Origin: Sphingomonas sp. A2-49
GTDB lineage: Bacteria; Pseudomonadota; Alphaproteobacteria; Sphingomonadales; Sphingomonadaceae
Direction: 5' to 3'
DNA: 64,000 bases
Assembly (NCBI RefSeq): GCF_025548555.1
Contig: NZ_JAJLPA010000007.1
Location: forward strand, 62,001-126,000
The notes under the pieces were generated by a model, which was given only the letters and a program-made list of their open reading frames with translations, made no database searches and had not been told where the DNA came from. Below, one piece after another: positions 53,888 through 63,269 of this stretch (the first letter of the stretch is position 1; the number at the start of each line of letters is the position of its first letter). A program made the position numbers and the translations under genes.

Positions 53888-55156
53888 ATGTCCTTCTACA
53901 CCTCGCTCTCCGGTCTCCAGGCTTCGCAGACCGACATGAACACGATCTCGCACAACCTCGCCAACGTCTCGACCACCGGCTTCAAGAAGAGCCGCGTCGA
54001 ATTCTCCGACGTCATCGCGTCGAGCGTGTCGACCGATCCGCGCAAGATGGTCGGGTCGGGCGTGGTCGTGAAGGCGACGACGCAGCAGTTCGCCGAGGGC
54101 AATCTGCAGGGGACGACCAACGCGCTCGACCTCGCGGTGATGGGCGAGGGGTTCTTCACCGTGCGCACGACGGGCGCGAGCGACGCGATCGCCTATACCC
54201 GCAACGGTGCCTTCTCGGTCGATGCGAGCCGCAACGTCGTCGACGCGCAGGGCAGCTTCCTGATGGTCTATCCGGTCGACGGCGACGGCAACGTCACCGC
54301 GACGGGTGCGGACGGCCTCACCAACCTCCAGCTCCAGCAGACCAGCGGTACGCCGGTGGCGACCAAGGACATCGCCACCTCGATCAACGTCTCGGCCACC
54401 TCGACGGTCAAGACGGTGGCGTTCGACCGCACCGACACCACGACCTACAACAACTCGGTCGCGACGCGGATCTACGATGCCAACGGCAATCCGATGACGA
54501 TGACCAACTATTACGTCCGCGACAAGCTGCCCGACGCGACCACCAACACGCCGAGCACGTGGAAGGTGTACACCTTCATCGGCGACAAGCAGCTCGAGGT
54601 TGGCGGGAGCACCGCGCCGGTCACGATCACCTTCAACTCGACGGGCGCGATCTCCAGCCCGACGACGCCGATCAAGTACGATCAGTTCATCCCGCTGTCG
54701 GGCGCCGCGCCGCAGGACGTGACGCTCAGCCTCGCCAATTCGACGCAGCTGTCGTCGGCCTTCGCGGTCAACAGCAAGAGCCAGGACGGCGTCGCCGTCG
54801 GCCAGCTGTCGGGCGTCACCGTCAATTCGGAAGGCCTGATCCAGGCGAGCTTCTCGAACGGCGACATCGTGCCGCTCGGCAAGGTCGCGCTCGCCAAATT
54901 CTCGACGCCGACCGGCCTCCGGCAGATCGGCAACAGCTATTGGTCGGCGACCGGCCTGTCGGGATCGGCGACGATGGGCTCGGCGAGCGCGGACGGCTTC
55001 GGATCGCTGATGTCGGGCCAGATCGAAGGGTCGAACGTCGACATCACCGAAGAACTGGTCAACCTGATCGCGGCGCAGCGCAACTTCCAGGCGAACTCGA
55101 AGGCGCTCGATACCGCGAACCAGGTCTCGCAGACCATCATCCAGATCCGCAACTGA
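53888..55156 (+). CDS. flgE: Flagellar hook protein FlgE
   Basis: 422 residues. N-terminus MSFYTSLSGLQASQTDMNTI with the rod/hook motif SHNLANVSTTGFKKSRVEF; C-terminus NVDITEELVNLIAAQRNFQA and ALDTANQVSQTIIQIRN. The RBS AAGGAG is four bases from the ATG. The variable middle (about 150-330) is the surface-exposed hook domain. It builds the universal joint between rod and filament. Confidence 0.97.
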   Translation: MSFYTSLSGLQASQTDMNTISHNLANVSTTGFKKSRVEFSDVIASSVSTDPRKMVGSGVVVKATTQQFAEGNLQGTTNALDLAVMGEGFFTVRTTGASDAIAYTRNGAFSVDASRNVVDAQGSFLMVYPVDGDGNVTATGADGLTNLQLQQTSGTPVATKDIATSINVSATSTVKTVAFDRTDTTTYNNSVATRIYDANGNPMTMTNYYVRDKLPDATTNTPSTWKVYTFIGDKQLEVGGSTAPVTITFNSTGAISSPTTPIKYDQFIPLSGAAPQDVTLSLANSTQLSSAFAVNSKSQDGVAVGQLSGVTVNSEGLIQASFSNGDIVPLGKVALAKFSTPTGLRQIGNSYWSATGLSGSATMGSASADGFGSLMSGQIEGSNVDITEELVNLIAAQRNFQANSKALDTANQVSQTIIQIRN

Positions 55157-55182
55157 GCGATCGCGGCGCGCGGAGGCTTTAG

Positions 55183-55935
55183 ATGGACAAGCTGGTCTAT
55201 ACGGCGGCGACGGGCCTGCGTGCGCACATGCAGGCGCAGGCGGCGATCGCCAACAACATGGCGAACGCGTCCACCACGGGCTTCCGCGCCGATCGCGTCG
55301 TCTTCGACCGGATCGAGCTGAAGGGCGGCGGGCAGCAACTCGAGGCGCGGATGCCGACCAGCGAGGAAGTCACCGACGCCGATCGCGCCCCCGGCGCGAT
55401 CCAGTCGACGGGCCGCGCGCTCGACGTCGCGATCAGCGGCGCGACCGACTGGCTCGCGGTGCAGGCCGGTGACGGCAGCGAGGCCTATACCCGCCGCGGC
55501 GACCTGGAGGTTGCGCCCTCGGGCGTGCTCCAGACCGGCGACGGTTTCATCGTGCAGGGCCAGTCCGGCCCGATCACGATCCCGCCGCACGACAGCCTGA
55601 CGATCGCCGCCGACGGCACGATCAGCATCGTGCCGCAGGGCGGCAGCGCCGCGAACCCGCAGGTGCTCGACCGGCTGAAGCTGGTCGACACCAAGGGGTC
55701 GAACACGGTGAAGGGGCTCGACAACCTGCTGCGCGAGCGCGGCGGCGGCGTCCTGCCCGCCAACATGGACGCCAGGGTCCAGGGCGGCGCGCTGGAAGGC
55801 TCCAACGTCAACATGACGCAGGCGCTGGTCGACATGATCGAGAACCAGCGCAGTTACGAGGTCCAGGCCAATCTGATGAAATCGGCCAAGGACATGGACG
55901 AGAGCAGCACATCCGTGATGCGCCTGCCGAGCTAA
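55183..55935 (+). CDS. flgF: Flagellar rod protein FlgF
   Basis: 250 residues starting MDKLVYTAATGLRAHMQAQA. Rod motif NNMANASTTGFRADRVVFDR, FlgF/G core (YTRRGDLEVAPSGVLQTGDG), and the C-terminal ALVDMIENQRSYEVQANLMK. Position between flgE and flgG and the shorter length separate it from FlgG. It is a distal or proximal rod subunit in the periplasm. Confidence 0.96.
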   Translation: MDKLVYTAATGLRAHMQAQAAIANNMANASTTGFRADRVVFDRIELKGGGQQLEARMPTSEEVTDADRAPGAIQSTGRALDVAISGATDWLAVQAGDGSEAYTRRGDLEVAPSGVLQTGDGFIVQGQSGPITIPPHDSLTIAADGTISIVPQGGSAANPQVLDRLKLVDTKGSNTVKGLDNLLRERGGGVLPANMDARVQGGALEGSNVNMTQALVDMIENQRSYEVQANLMKSAKDMDESSTSVMRLPS

Positions 55936-55947
55936 GGGAAGAAACGA

Positions 55948-56736
55948 ATGTCCTCCTCCGCCATGCACATCGCGCGTACCGGGCTCGACGCCCAGGATAC
56001 GCGCATGCGGGTCATCTCGAACAACCTCGCCAACGTCAACACGACGGGGTTCAAGCGCGACCGCGCCGCGTTCGAGACGCTGGCCTATCAGACGATCACC
56101 GCGCCGGGCGCGCAATCGACCGCCGAGACCAAATATGCGACCGGCCTCAACCTCGGCACCGGCGTGAAGGTGCAGGGGACCGCGCGCATCGACACGCAGG
56201 GCTCGCTGACGCAGACCGGCAACAGCTTCGACCTGGCGCTCGACGGCGACGGCTATTTCCAGGTGCAGCTGCCCGGCGGCGAGCTGGGCTACACCCGCGC
56301 CGGCAATTTCAACCGCAGCCCCGAAGGGCTGCTGGTGACGTCGGAGGGCTATCAGGTGATGCCCGGCATCACCGTGCCCGCCAACGCGACGCAGGTGACG
56401 ATCGGCACCGACGGCACCGTCACCGCACAGGTGCCCGGCCAGACCGAGGGCACCAACATCGGCCAGATCCAGGTCGCGAGCTTCCCCAACCCGACCGGGC
56501 TGCAATCGACCGGCGACAATTACCTGAAGGAAACCGGATCGAGCGGCGCGGCCAATCTGGGCATCGCCGGTCAGGACGGCCGCGGCCGTATCCGCCAGGG
56601 CAATCTGGAGGCGTCGAACGTCAACGTCGTCGAGGAACTCGTCGACATGATCGAGACGCAGCGCGCCTACGAAGTGAATTCGAAGATGATCTCGTCGTCG
56701 GACGAGATGCTGAAATACGTGAACCAGAACCTGTAA
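55948..56736 (+). CDS. flgG: Flagellar distal rod protein FlgG
   Basis: 262 residues. It opens MSSSAMHIARTGLDAQDTRM with NNLANVNTTGFKRDRAAFET, then GYFQVQLPGGELGYTRAGNF, and closes VNVVEELVDMIETQRAYEVN and SKMISSSDEMLKYVNQNL, a textbook FlgG ending. It forms the distal rod crossing the P- and L-rings. It starts 12 bases after flgF. Confidence 0.97.
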   Translation: MSSSAMHIARTGLDAQDTRMRVISNNLANVNTTGFKRDRAAFETLAYQTITAPGAQSTAETKYATGLNLGTGVKVQGTARIDTQGSLTQTGNSFDLALDGDGYFQVQLPGGELGYTRAGNFNRSPEGLLVTSEGYQVMPGITVPANATQVTIGTDGTVTAQVPGQTEGTNIGQIQVASFPNPTGLQSTGDNYLKETGSSGAANLGIAGQDGRGRIRQGNLEASNVNVVEELVDMIETQRAYEVNSKMISSSDEMLKYVNQNL

Positions 56737-56737
56737 G

Positions 56738-57475
56738 ATGGCATCCGCACCCCGACACTTCCGCCCCGGCGCGCTCGTCGCCGGTTACTGGGCCGAGATC
56801 GCGCTGGCCGCGGCGTCGAGCCTGCTGCTGCTCGCCGCGCTCACGCCGGGCGAGGCGGACGCCAGCATCTTTGGCAAGAAGGCCCCTCCCGAGGACTTCA
56901 CCGTCGTCCGCGCGCCCGCGACGCCGCCGCCGGCGCCTGCCAACGGGTCGATCTTCCAGGCGAGCGACGGCTATGCCGCGCTGTATGAAGGGTGGCGCGC
57001 GCGCCGCGTCGGCGATCCGCTGACGATCGTGCTGGTCGAGCGCACCGCGGCGTCCAAATCGTCCAGCTCCAAGCTCGATTCCAAGGGCACCGGCAGCATC
57101 ACCCCGCCGACCACCGGGCCGCTGGCGCTGTTCAATTCGACCGACGCCTCGGTCAGCGGCGGGCGCAGCTTCAACGGGCAGGGGCAGGCCGACCAGGCCA
57201 ATTCGCTGTCGGGCGAGGTGTCGGTGACGGTCGCGGAGGTCTATCCCAACGGCACGATGCTGGTGCAGGGCCAGAAGCGCGTGACGCTCAACCGCGGCGA
57301 CGAGTTCGTCCGCATCAAGGGCATCGTCCGCACCGCCGACGTCGGCGCCGACAATCGCGTCCTGTCGACCCGCGTCGCCGACGCGCAGATCGCCTATACC
57401 GGCAAGGGCGATGTCGCCCGCGCCGGGCGGCAGGGCTGGCTCAGCCGCTTCTTCTCGGTCGTGTCGCCGTTCTGA
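56738..57475 (+). CDS. flgH: Flagellar L-ring protein FlgH without lipobox cysteine
   Basis: 245 residues. The N-terminus has a long hydrophobic leader (about 17-42, LAAASSLLLLAALTPGEADA) but no cysteine anywhere, so the usual lipidation is impossible. The rest is typical FlgH: GSIFQASDGYAALYEGWRAR, RVGDPLTIVLVERTAASKSS, VTVAEVYPNGTMLVQGQKRV and LSTRVADAQIAYTGKGDVAR. It forms the outer-membrane ring around the rod. The start directly follows flgG. Confidence 0.95.
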   Translation: MASAPRHFRPGALVAGYWAEIALAAASSLLLLAALTPGEADASIFGKKAPPEDFTVVRAPATPPPAPANGSIFQASDGYAALYEGWRARRVGDPLTIVLVERTAASKSSSSKLDSKGTGSITPPTTGPLALFNSTDASVSGGRSFNGQGQADQANSLSGEVSVTVAEVYPNGTMLVQGQKRVTLNRGDEFVRIKGIVRTADVGADNRVLSTRVADAQIAYTGKGDVARAGRQGWLSRFFSVVSPF

Positions 57476-57525
57476 TCGACGGCGATAACCCTTCGCTAAC
57501 CAATTCCGGTGCAGGAATCGCAACC

Positions 57526-58623
57526 ATGTTCCGCCTCTTCCTCGCCGCGCTGATCGCCACCCTGTGCCTCGCCGCGCCCGCACGCGCGGACCGGATCAAG
57601 GACCTCGGCGGGTTTCAGGGCATCCGCTCGAACCAGCTGACCGGCTATGGCGTCGTCGTCGGCCTGCCCGGCACCGGCGACGACAATCTCGAATATACCG
57701 TGCAGTCGCTGAAGGCGGTCGCCTCGCGCTTCGGGCTGCAACTGCCGCCCGGCGCCAATCCGGGGATGAAGAACGCCGCTGTGGTGCTCATCACCGCCGA
57801 ACTGCCCCCGTTCGCCAAGCCCGGCCAGCGGCTCGACATCACCGTCGCGTCGATGGGCAAGGCGAAGAGCCTGCGCGGCGGCAGCCTGGTGCTGACCCCG
57901 CTGCTGGGCGCGGACAACCAGATCTATGCGATGGCGCAGGGCAACCTCGCGGTCGGCGGCCTCGGCGCGGAGGGCGCGGACGGATCCAAGATCGTCGTCA
58001 ACGTCCCCTCGACCGGCCGCATCCCCGAAGGCGCGACGGTCGAGCGCGCCGTCGCGACCGGGTTCGATTCGGCGCCGATGCTGACCTTCAACCTCGCCCG
58101 GTCGGATTTCACCACCGCGCAGAGCGTCGCGCAGGCGATCAACGCCAGGCTCGGCTCCGGCACCGCGCAGGCGTTGGACGGCGTGTCGATCGCGGTCCGT
58201 GCGCCGCAGGGCGCCGACGTGCGCGCGACGCTGATGTCGACGATCGAGAACCTCGACGTCACCTCCGCCGAGCCGCCCGCGAAAGTAATCGTAAATGCGC
58301 GCACCGGAACGGTCGTTATCAGTTCTGCGGTGAGGGTGGGCCCCGCCGCGGTGACGCACGGCAAGCTGACCGTGCGCATCGACGAGAACCAGCGGATCAG
58401 CCAGCCGGCACCGTTCAGCCAAGGCCAGACCGCGTTGGAAAAGAAATCCAGCGTGTCGGTCGAAGAGGAGAAGAAACCGATGTTCCTGCTCGCTCCCGGC
58501 CCGCGCCTGGCGGATGTGGTGAAGGCGGTAAACGCCATCGGCGCGTCGCCGGCCGATCTGGTCGCGATCCTCGAAGCGCTGAAGGAAGCCGGCAGCCTCA
58601 AGGCCGAGTTGATCGTCCTGTGA
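57526..58623 (+). CDS. flgI: Flagellar P-ring protein FlgI
   Basis: 365 residues. Signal peptide MFRLFLAALIATLCLAAPAR/ADRIKD. Conserved core GGFQGIRSNQLTGYGVVVGL and GTGDDN, then GMKNAAVVLITAELPPFAKP and GARTGTVVISSAVRVGPAAV-like strands (NARTGTVVISSAVRVGPAAV). It forms the periplasmic P-ring around the rod. Its TGA overlaps the next gene's GTG. Confidence 0.97.
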   Translation: MFRLFLAALIATLCLAAPARADRIKDLGGFQGIRSNQLTGYGVVVGLPGTGDDNLEYTVQSLKAVASRFGLQLPPGANPGMKNAAVVLITAELPPFAKPGQRLDITVASMGKAKSLRGGSLVLTPLLGADNQIYAMAQGNLAVGGLGAEGADGSKIVVNVPSTGRIPEGATVERAVATGFDSAPMLTFNLARSDFTTAQSVAQAINARLGSGTAQALDGVSIAVRAPQGADVRATLMSTIENLDVTSAEPPAKVIVNARTGTVVISSAVRVGPAAVTHGKLTVRIDENQRISQPAPFSQGQTALEKKSSVSVEEEKKPMFLLAPGPRLADVVKAVNAIGASPADLVAILEALKEAGSLKAELIVL

Positions 58624-58940
58624 GTGCGGCCCCGATCCCGGCCGTCGGCGGCATCGCGTCCGACACGTCGCGGCTCAAGACCGCCGGCAACCTGAAAAAG
58701 GCGGGCCAGCAGTTCGAGGCGGTGTTCACCGGCATGATGCTGAAGAGCATGCGGCAGGCGAAACTGGCCGACCCGCTGTTCGATTCCAAGGCGCTCGACA
58801 CCTTTACCGAGATGCAGGATGCGCGGGTGTCGCAGAGCATGGCGGAATCGACGCCGCTCGGCATCGGCAAGGCGATGACCGACTTCCTCGCCAAATCGCA
58901 ATCCGATCTTAATGAGTCTCAGGCAGATCCGCCGCAATGA
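58620..58940 (+). CDS. flgJ: FlgJ-type rod-binding protein, no muramidase domain
   Basis: 106 residues starting at GTG 58620 (overlaps the flgI stop by GTGA). It corresponds only to the N-terminal rod-capping domain of FlgJ: KKAGQQFEAVFTGMMLKSMR and DTFTEMQDARVSQSMAES. The C-terminal glucosaminidase found in enterobacterial FlgJ is missing. A separate transglycosylase is encoded at 48598-49446. Its stop overlaps flgK by four bases. Confidence 0.9.
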   Translation: MSAAPIPAVGGIASDTSRLKTAGNLKKAGQQFEAVFTGMMLKSMRQAKLADPLFDSKALDTFTEMQDARVSQSMAESTPLGIGKAMTDFLAKSQSDLNESQADPPQ

Positions 58941-60280
58941 GCGACATGCTGTCGATCGGCGCGTCAGGCGTCCGCGCGTACCAGACCGCGCTATCCACGG
59001 TGGGCGAGAATATCGCCAACGTGAACTCGGTCGGCTATACACGACGCGCGGTGACGCTGAACGAGATCGCCGGGGGCAGCGGCTCCACCAACGGTTTCGG
59101 CGGCGGCAGCGGCGTCTACCTGTCCGGGGTCGCGCGATCGACCGACGTCTATTCCGCCGCGGCGCTGCGCGCCTCGACGAGCGATCTCAGCCGCACCACC
59201 AAGGGTGCCGACTGGCTCGATCGCATCCAGTCCGCGCTGACCGGCAACCAGCTGACCGCGCGCGTCACCGCCTTCTTCGGCGCCGCGCAGAGCCTTGCGG
59301 CGGAACCCGATTCGACCGCGCTGCGCACCGGCATGCTCGGCGCGGCGACCTCCGCCGGAATCGCCTTCACCGCGACCGGACAGGCGTTCGACCAGGTCGA
59401 CGCCGACATCGACACCGCCGGCCACCAGGCGGCGCAGGGGCTCACCTCGCTCGCCAGCTCGCTCGGCCGCATCAACGAGGGCATCGGCCGCGCGCAGCCC
59501 GGCAGCACCACCGCGGCACAGCTGATGGACCAGCGCGACAACATCCTGTCGCAGATGAGCGAACTGGTCGACATCGACACGCGGATGGACTCGCTCGGCC
59601 GTGCGACGGTCAGCATCGGCGGCTCGTCCGGCCCGGCCTTCGTGCAGGGCACGACGACCGGCACCGTGTCCTACGCGCGCGATACCACCGGCAGCGTCGC
59701 CTTCACCGTCGCGGTGCGCGGCACGGTGACCCAGATCACGCCCAACGGCGGCACGCTCGCCGGCATCACCGACGGCGCCGGGCGCGTCGCGGCGATCCGG
59801 CAGGAGCTGAACGCGGTCGCGACCGGATTCGTCACCGCGGTCAACGACAACCAGAAGGCGGGCAAGGACCAGACCGGCGCGACCGGCATCGACCTGTTCG
59901 CGGTCGGCGCCGCGCCGACCGACATCGGCATCTCCACGCTCGTCACCGGCGGTGCGCAGATCGCGGCGGGCCGCGGCGGCGGCGTGCGCGACGCGTCGAA
60001 CCTCAATGCGCTCGATGCGCTGCGGTCCAGCGGCGGGTACGAGGGCGCGCTGACCACGCTCGTCACCGGCAACGCCAGCGCCTACAAGCAGAAGAACACG
60101 ATCGCCGACGCCCAGACCGCGATCCGCGACGGCGCGGCGACCGCGCTGTCGACCTCGACCGGCGTCAATCTCGATTCGGAGGCGGTCGACCTGATCCGCT
60201 TCCAGCAGGCCTATGCGGCGTCGGGGCGCGTGATCCAGATCGCGCGCGAGACGATGCAGACCATCCTCGATATCCGGTAG
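58937..60280 (+). CDS. flgK: Hook-filament junction protein FlgK
   Basis: 447 residues; RBS in the flgJ end. It starts MSDMLSIGASGVRAYQTALS with GENIANVNSVGYTRRAVTLN, a central D1/D2 domain, and closes AVDLIRFQQAYAASGRVIQI and ETMQTILDIR. It is the first of the two hook-associated proteins connecting hook and filament, with FlgN as probable chaperone. Confidence 0.96.
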   Translation: MSDMLSIGASGVRAYQTALSTVGENIANVNSVGYTRRAVTLNEIAGGSGSTNGFGGGSGVYLSGVARSTDVYSAAALRASTSDLSRTTKGADWLDRIQSALTGNQLTARVTAFFGAAQSLAAEPDSTALRTGMLGAATSAGIAFTATGQAFDQVDADIDTAGHQAAQGLTSLASSLGRINEGIGRAQPGSTTAAQLMDQRDNILSQMSELVDIDTRMDSLGRATVSIGGSSGPAFVQGTTTGTVSYARDTTGSVAFTVAVRGTVTQITPNGGTLAGITDGAGRVAAIRQELNAVATGFVTAVNDNQKAGKDQTGATGIDLFAVGAAPTDIGISTLVTGGAQIAAGRGGGVRDASNLNALDALRSSGGYEGALTTLVTGNASAYKQKNTIADAQTAIRDGAATALSTSTGVNLDSEAVDLIRFQQAYAASGRVIQIARETMQTILDIR

Positions 60281-60288
60281 GGCGCGCC

Positions 60289-61188
60289 ATGCAGATCTCC
60301 ACCAGCCTGTTCTACAGCAACGCCTCGGCCCGCCTGTCCAGGATGGGCGCGCGCGCATCGGAGCTGCAGACGCAGATATCGACCGGCATGAAGAATGCGA
60401 AGCCGTCGGACGATCCCGTCGCCGCGCAGCAGATCGCCGAGCTGGACCGCAAGGATGCCGACGCCGTCGTCTACGGCGCCAACATGACGCTGGCGGGGTC
60501 GCTACTCGACCAGGCCGACAGCGTGCTGTCGCAGGTCAACACCCAGCTGACGCGCGCCACCGAACTCGCGACGCAGGCCGCGACCGGTACGCAGAACGAC
60601 GCCTCGCGTAAGATCATCGCGACCGAACTGAAGTCGATCGTCGATTCGCTCGTCAGCCTCGCCAACACCAAGAACGTGCGCGGCCAGCCGCTGTTCGGCA
60701 CCGCCGCGGGCGGCAAGGCGGTGACCGCCAACGGCGACGGCACCTTCAGCTTCCCGGCGAACGCGCAGGTGTCGGAAGTGCCGATCGCCGACGGCCAGAG
60801 CGTCCAGGCGACCGAAACCGCCGAGCGGATCTTCGATATCGGCAACGGCGACAACACGCTGGCGATGCTGAGCCGGCTTGCCGATGCGCTGAACGCCGGC
60901 GGCGACGTCTCGGCGACGGTCGCCTCGTCGCTCGACGGGCTGGGCGCAGCGGTCGACCAGTCCGCCAACGTCCAGGCCTCGATCGGCGCACGCGGCGCGC
61001 GGATCGAATTGCAGCAACAGTTGCTGACCACCGCCAACACCGACCGCAGCGAATTGCGCGGCAAGCTCGAACAGGTCGACGTCACCGATGCGGTGGTGCA
61101 GTTGCAGCAGATGATGACGGCGCTGTCCGCCTCGCAGGCGAGCTTCAGCAAGCTGTCCAGCCTGTCGCTGTTCGACTATCTGAAATAA
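60289..61188 (+). CDS. flgL: Hook-filament junction protein FlgL
   Basis: 299 residues. It begins MQISTSLFYSNASARLSRMG with the flagellin-like SELQTQISTGMKNAKPSDDP, a middle of short beta and coil segments, and ends DVTDAVVQLQQMMTALSASQ and ASFSKLSSLSLFDYLK. It is the second junction protein and the last gene of the flgBCDEFGHIJKL operon, eight bases after flgK. Confidence 0.95.
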   Translation: MQISTSLFYSNASARLSRMGARASELQTQISTGMKNAKPSDDPVAAQQIAELDRKDADAVVYGANMTLAGSLLDQADSVLSQVNTQLTRATELATQAATGTQNDASRKIIATELKSIVDSLVSLANTKNVRGQPLFGTAAGGKAVTANGDGTFSFPANAQVSEVPIADGQSVQATETAERIFDIGNGDNTLAMLSRLADALNAGGDVSATVASSLDGLGAAVDQSANVQASIGARGARIELQQQLLTTANTDRSELRGKLEQVDVTDAVVQLQQMMTALSASQASFSKLSSLSLFDYLK

Positions 61189-61381
61189 CGGCGGCGACGC
61201 CGGTCGCGGTGACGGGGGCGGCCGCGTGCCGCACCTTGGGCAGACGCGCGTCCGCCGCATGCCGACGCTTTCCGCCACGATCGCAACAAACCTGCCGGGC
61301 CGGTAACCACTTGTCGAGGATATGCGGTTAATCCGGTGACATCGGTTGCCGGCCCCAGCCGGCGCAACGGGGTGTCCCACA

Positions 61382-62245
61382 GTGTTTCCAGCCATCGGTC
61401 TTGTCGTCCTTCTCGCCATGGTGTTCGGCGGATTCGCCATCACCGGCGGCGCGCTCGGCCCGGTCATGGAAGCCATTCCGCACGAGATGCTCATCATCGG
61501 CGGTGCGGCGGCGGGCGCGCTCATCATCGGCAATTCGGGCACCGAGCTGAAGGCGATGGGCGGCGGCCTCGCCAAGGTGTTCAAGGGCCCCAAGTACAAG
61601 AAGCAGGATTATCTCGACGTCATCTTCCTCGTCAGCAAGCTCATGAAGATGCTGCGCATGGATGGTCCGATCGCGCTCGAGCCGCATGTCGAGGATCCCA
61701 AGTCCTCCGCGGTGTTCAGCGAATATCCGCGGCTGCTCGCCGATCACACCCTGGTCAATCTGATCGCCGACACGCTGCGTCTCGTCGTCGTGTCGTCGGG
61801 CACGCTCGACGTGCACGCGGTCGAGGAGGTGATGGACCATTCGATCAAGACGCATCACCATGAGGTGGAGGGGCCGCACACGACGCTGACCAGCCTCGCC
61901 GATTCGCTGCCCGCGCTCGGCATCGTCGCGGCGGTGCTCGGCATCGTGAAGACGATGGGCTCGATCGACAAGCCGCCGTCGGTGCTGGGCGGGATGATCG
62001 GTTCGGCGCTGGTCGGCACGTTCATGGGCGTGCTGCTCGCCTACGGCATCGTGTCGCCGCTCGCCGGCCGGCTGAAGCAGGTGATCGACGCCGATGCCGC
62101 GATCTACGACGTCGTGAAGCAGATCATCATCGCCTCGCTGCACGGCCATCCGCAGCCGCTGGTGATCGAGGCGGCACGGTCCGGCATCGCGCACAAGAAC
62201 CAGCCCGGCTTCGCCGAGGTCTTCGACGGCCTGCGCGGCAAGTAA
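61382..62245 (+). CDS. motA: Stator protein MotA (conventional)
   Basis: 287 residues from a GTG start at 61382 (VFPAIGLVVLLAMVFGGFAI); an ATG at 61346 would add a non-homologous proline-rich leader. All four MotA helices are present (TM1 near 1-20, TM2 HEMLIIGGAAAGALIIG, TM3 SLPALGIVAAVLGIVKTMG, TM4 VGTFMGVLLAYGIVSPLAG). The cytoplasmic loop has the torque residues between TM2 and TM3. A hairpin GTTGCCGGC/GCCGGCGCAAC at about 61343-61370 sits just upstream. It forms the proton-conducting stator with MotB. Confidence 0.95.
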   Translation: MFPAIGLVVLLAMVFGGFAITGGALGPVMEAIPHEMLIIGGAAAGALIIGNSGTELKAMGGGLAKVFKGPKYKKQDYLDVIFLVSKLMKMLRMDGPIALEPHVEDPKSSAVFSEYPRLLADHTLVNLIADTLRLVVVSSGTLDVHAVEEVMDHSIKTHHHEVEGPHTTLTSLADSLPALGIVAAVLGIVKTMGSIDKPPSVLGGMIGSALVGTFMGVLLAYGIVSPLAGRLKQVIDADAAIYDVVKQIIIASLHGHPQPLVIEAARSGIAHKNQPGFAEVFDGLRGK

Positions 62246-62263
62246 GGCGGGGACGGACAGCAG

Positions 62264-63169
62264 ATGGCACGCGCCGCGCCGCATGGCAGCAACCAGCCGC
62301 CCAAGATCGTCATCGTCAAGAAGATCATCGATGGCGGCCACGGCGGCCACCACGGTGGCGCGTGGAAGGTCGCCTATGCCGATTTCGTGACCGCGATGAT
62401 GGCGTTCTTCCTGCTGCTGTGGCTGCTCGGCGCGACGACCGAGAAGCAGCGCAAGGGGATCGCCGACTATTTCGCGCCGACCTTGCTCGACAAGAAGGTC
62501 ACCGGCCTCGGCGGCAACGGCGTGCTGGGCGGCGAATCGATCCTCAGCAACAACAAGCTGGGACCCAAGGCGGCATCGGCGCCGGTCGCGTCGATCGGCA
62601 TTCCGATGAGCCAGTCGGGCGGCCAGAAGAGCGGCACGGGGGACAAGGGATCGCTGCGCAATCCGGCCGCGATGCAGCTCGACCGCCAGGCGTTCCAGGC
62701 GATCAAGGAACAGCTGGAAAAGGAGATCAAGGGGTCCTCGCGCCTCGCGAAGATCGCCAGCCACGTCCGCTTCGTGCCGACGCAGGACGGGCTGCGCATC
62801 GATCTGGTCGACGATGCCGATTATTCGATGTTCGCGCTCGGCACGACCGCGCTCGACCAGCGTGCGTCGGAACTGATCGGCATGATCGCGGGCACGATCG
62901 CGGGCACGCCGAACACGATCATGATCCGCGGCCATACGGACAGCGTGCCCTATGGCGACCCGCGGGCGATGAACAACTGGATGCTGTCGTCGGGCCGGGC
63001 GGAGGCGACGCGGCGGCGGCTGGCGCTGGGCGGCATCCCGGAAACGCGGTTCGAACGGATCGAGGGCGTCGCCGACCGCGAACCGCTGGTGACCGGCGAT
63101 CCGAGCGATCCGCGCAACCGGCGCGTCGCGATCACGCTGCTCTATCGCAAGGGCAGTTTCGGCCAGTAA
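62264..63169 (+). CDS. motB: Stator protein MotB (conventional)
   Basis: 301 residues. TM1 begins AWKVAYADFVTAMMAFFLLL with the proton-carrying Asp about residue 40, followed by the plug segment. The C-terminal OmpA-like peptidoglycan-binding domain has IMIRGHTDSVPYG and LSSGRAEATRRRL. It is full length, unlike the short MotB-like protein at 50882-51421. Eighteen bases separate it from motA. Confidence 0.96.
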   Translation: MARAAPHGSNQPPKIVIVKKIIDGGHGGHHGGAWKVAYADFVTAMMAFFLLLWLLGATTEKQRKGIADYFAPTLLDKKVTGLGGNGVLGGESILSNNKLGPKAASAPVASIGIPMSQSGGQKSGTGDKGSLRNPAAMQLDRQAFQAIKEQLEKEIKGSSRLAKIASHVRFVPTQDGLRIDLVDDADYSMFALGTTALDQRASELIGMIAGTIAGTPNTIMIRGHTDSVPYGDPRAMNNWMLSSGRAEATRRRLALGGIPETRFERIEGVADREPLVTGDPSDPRNRRVAITLLYRKGSFGQ

Positions 63170-63198
63170 CGCCGCGCGGGCGCGCGCCCGACGCAAAA

Positions 63199-63228
63199 GC
63201 CCCGCGCCGGCATGTGCCGGCGCGGGGC
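63199..63228 (-). terminator. Hairpin terminator for the MucR-type gene (possibly bidirectional)
   Basis: GCCCCGCGCCGGCA (63199-63212) and TGCCGGCGCGGGGC (63215-63228) form a 14-bp perfect stem. On the minus strand it is followed by TTTTG, so it best ends the gene read leftward, but it could also stop motB transcripts. Confidence 0.8.
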
Positions 63229-63269
63229 CTGTGTCGCATCGTCCCGCCGCGGCGGGCGGGATCGCCGTG

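Noticed and set aside
61189..61381. Sigma-28 or sigma-54 promoter for motA
   Set aside because: I looked for TAAAG-N15-GCCGATAA and TGGCAC-N5-TTGCW in the 190-base gap and found no good match.
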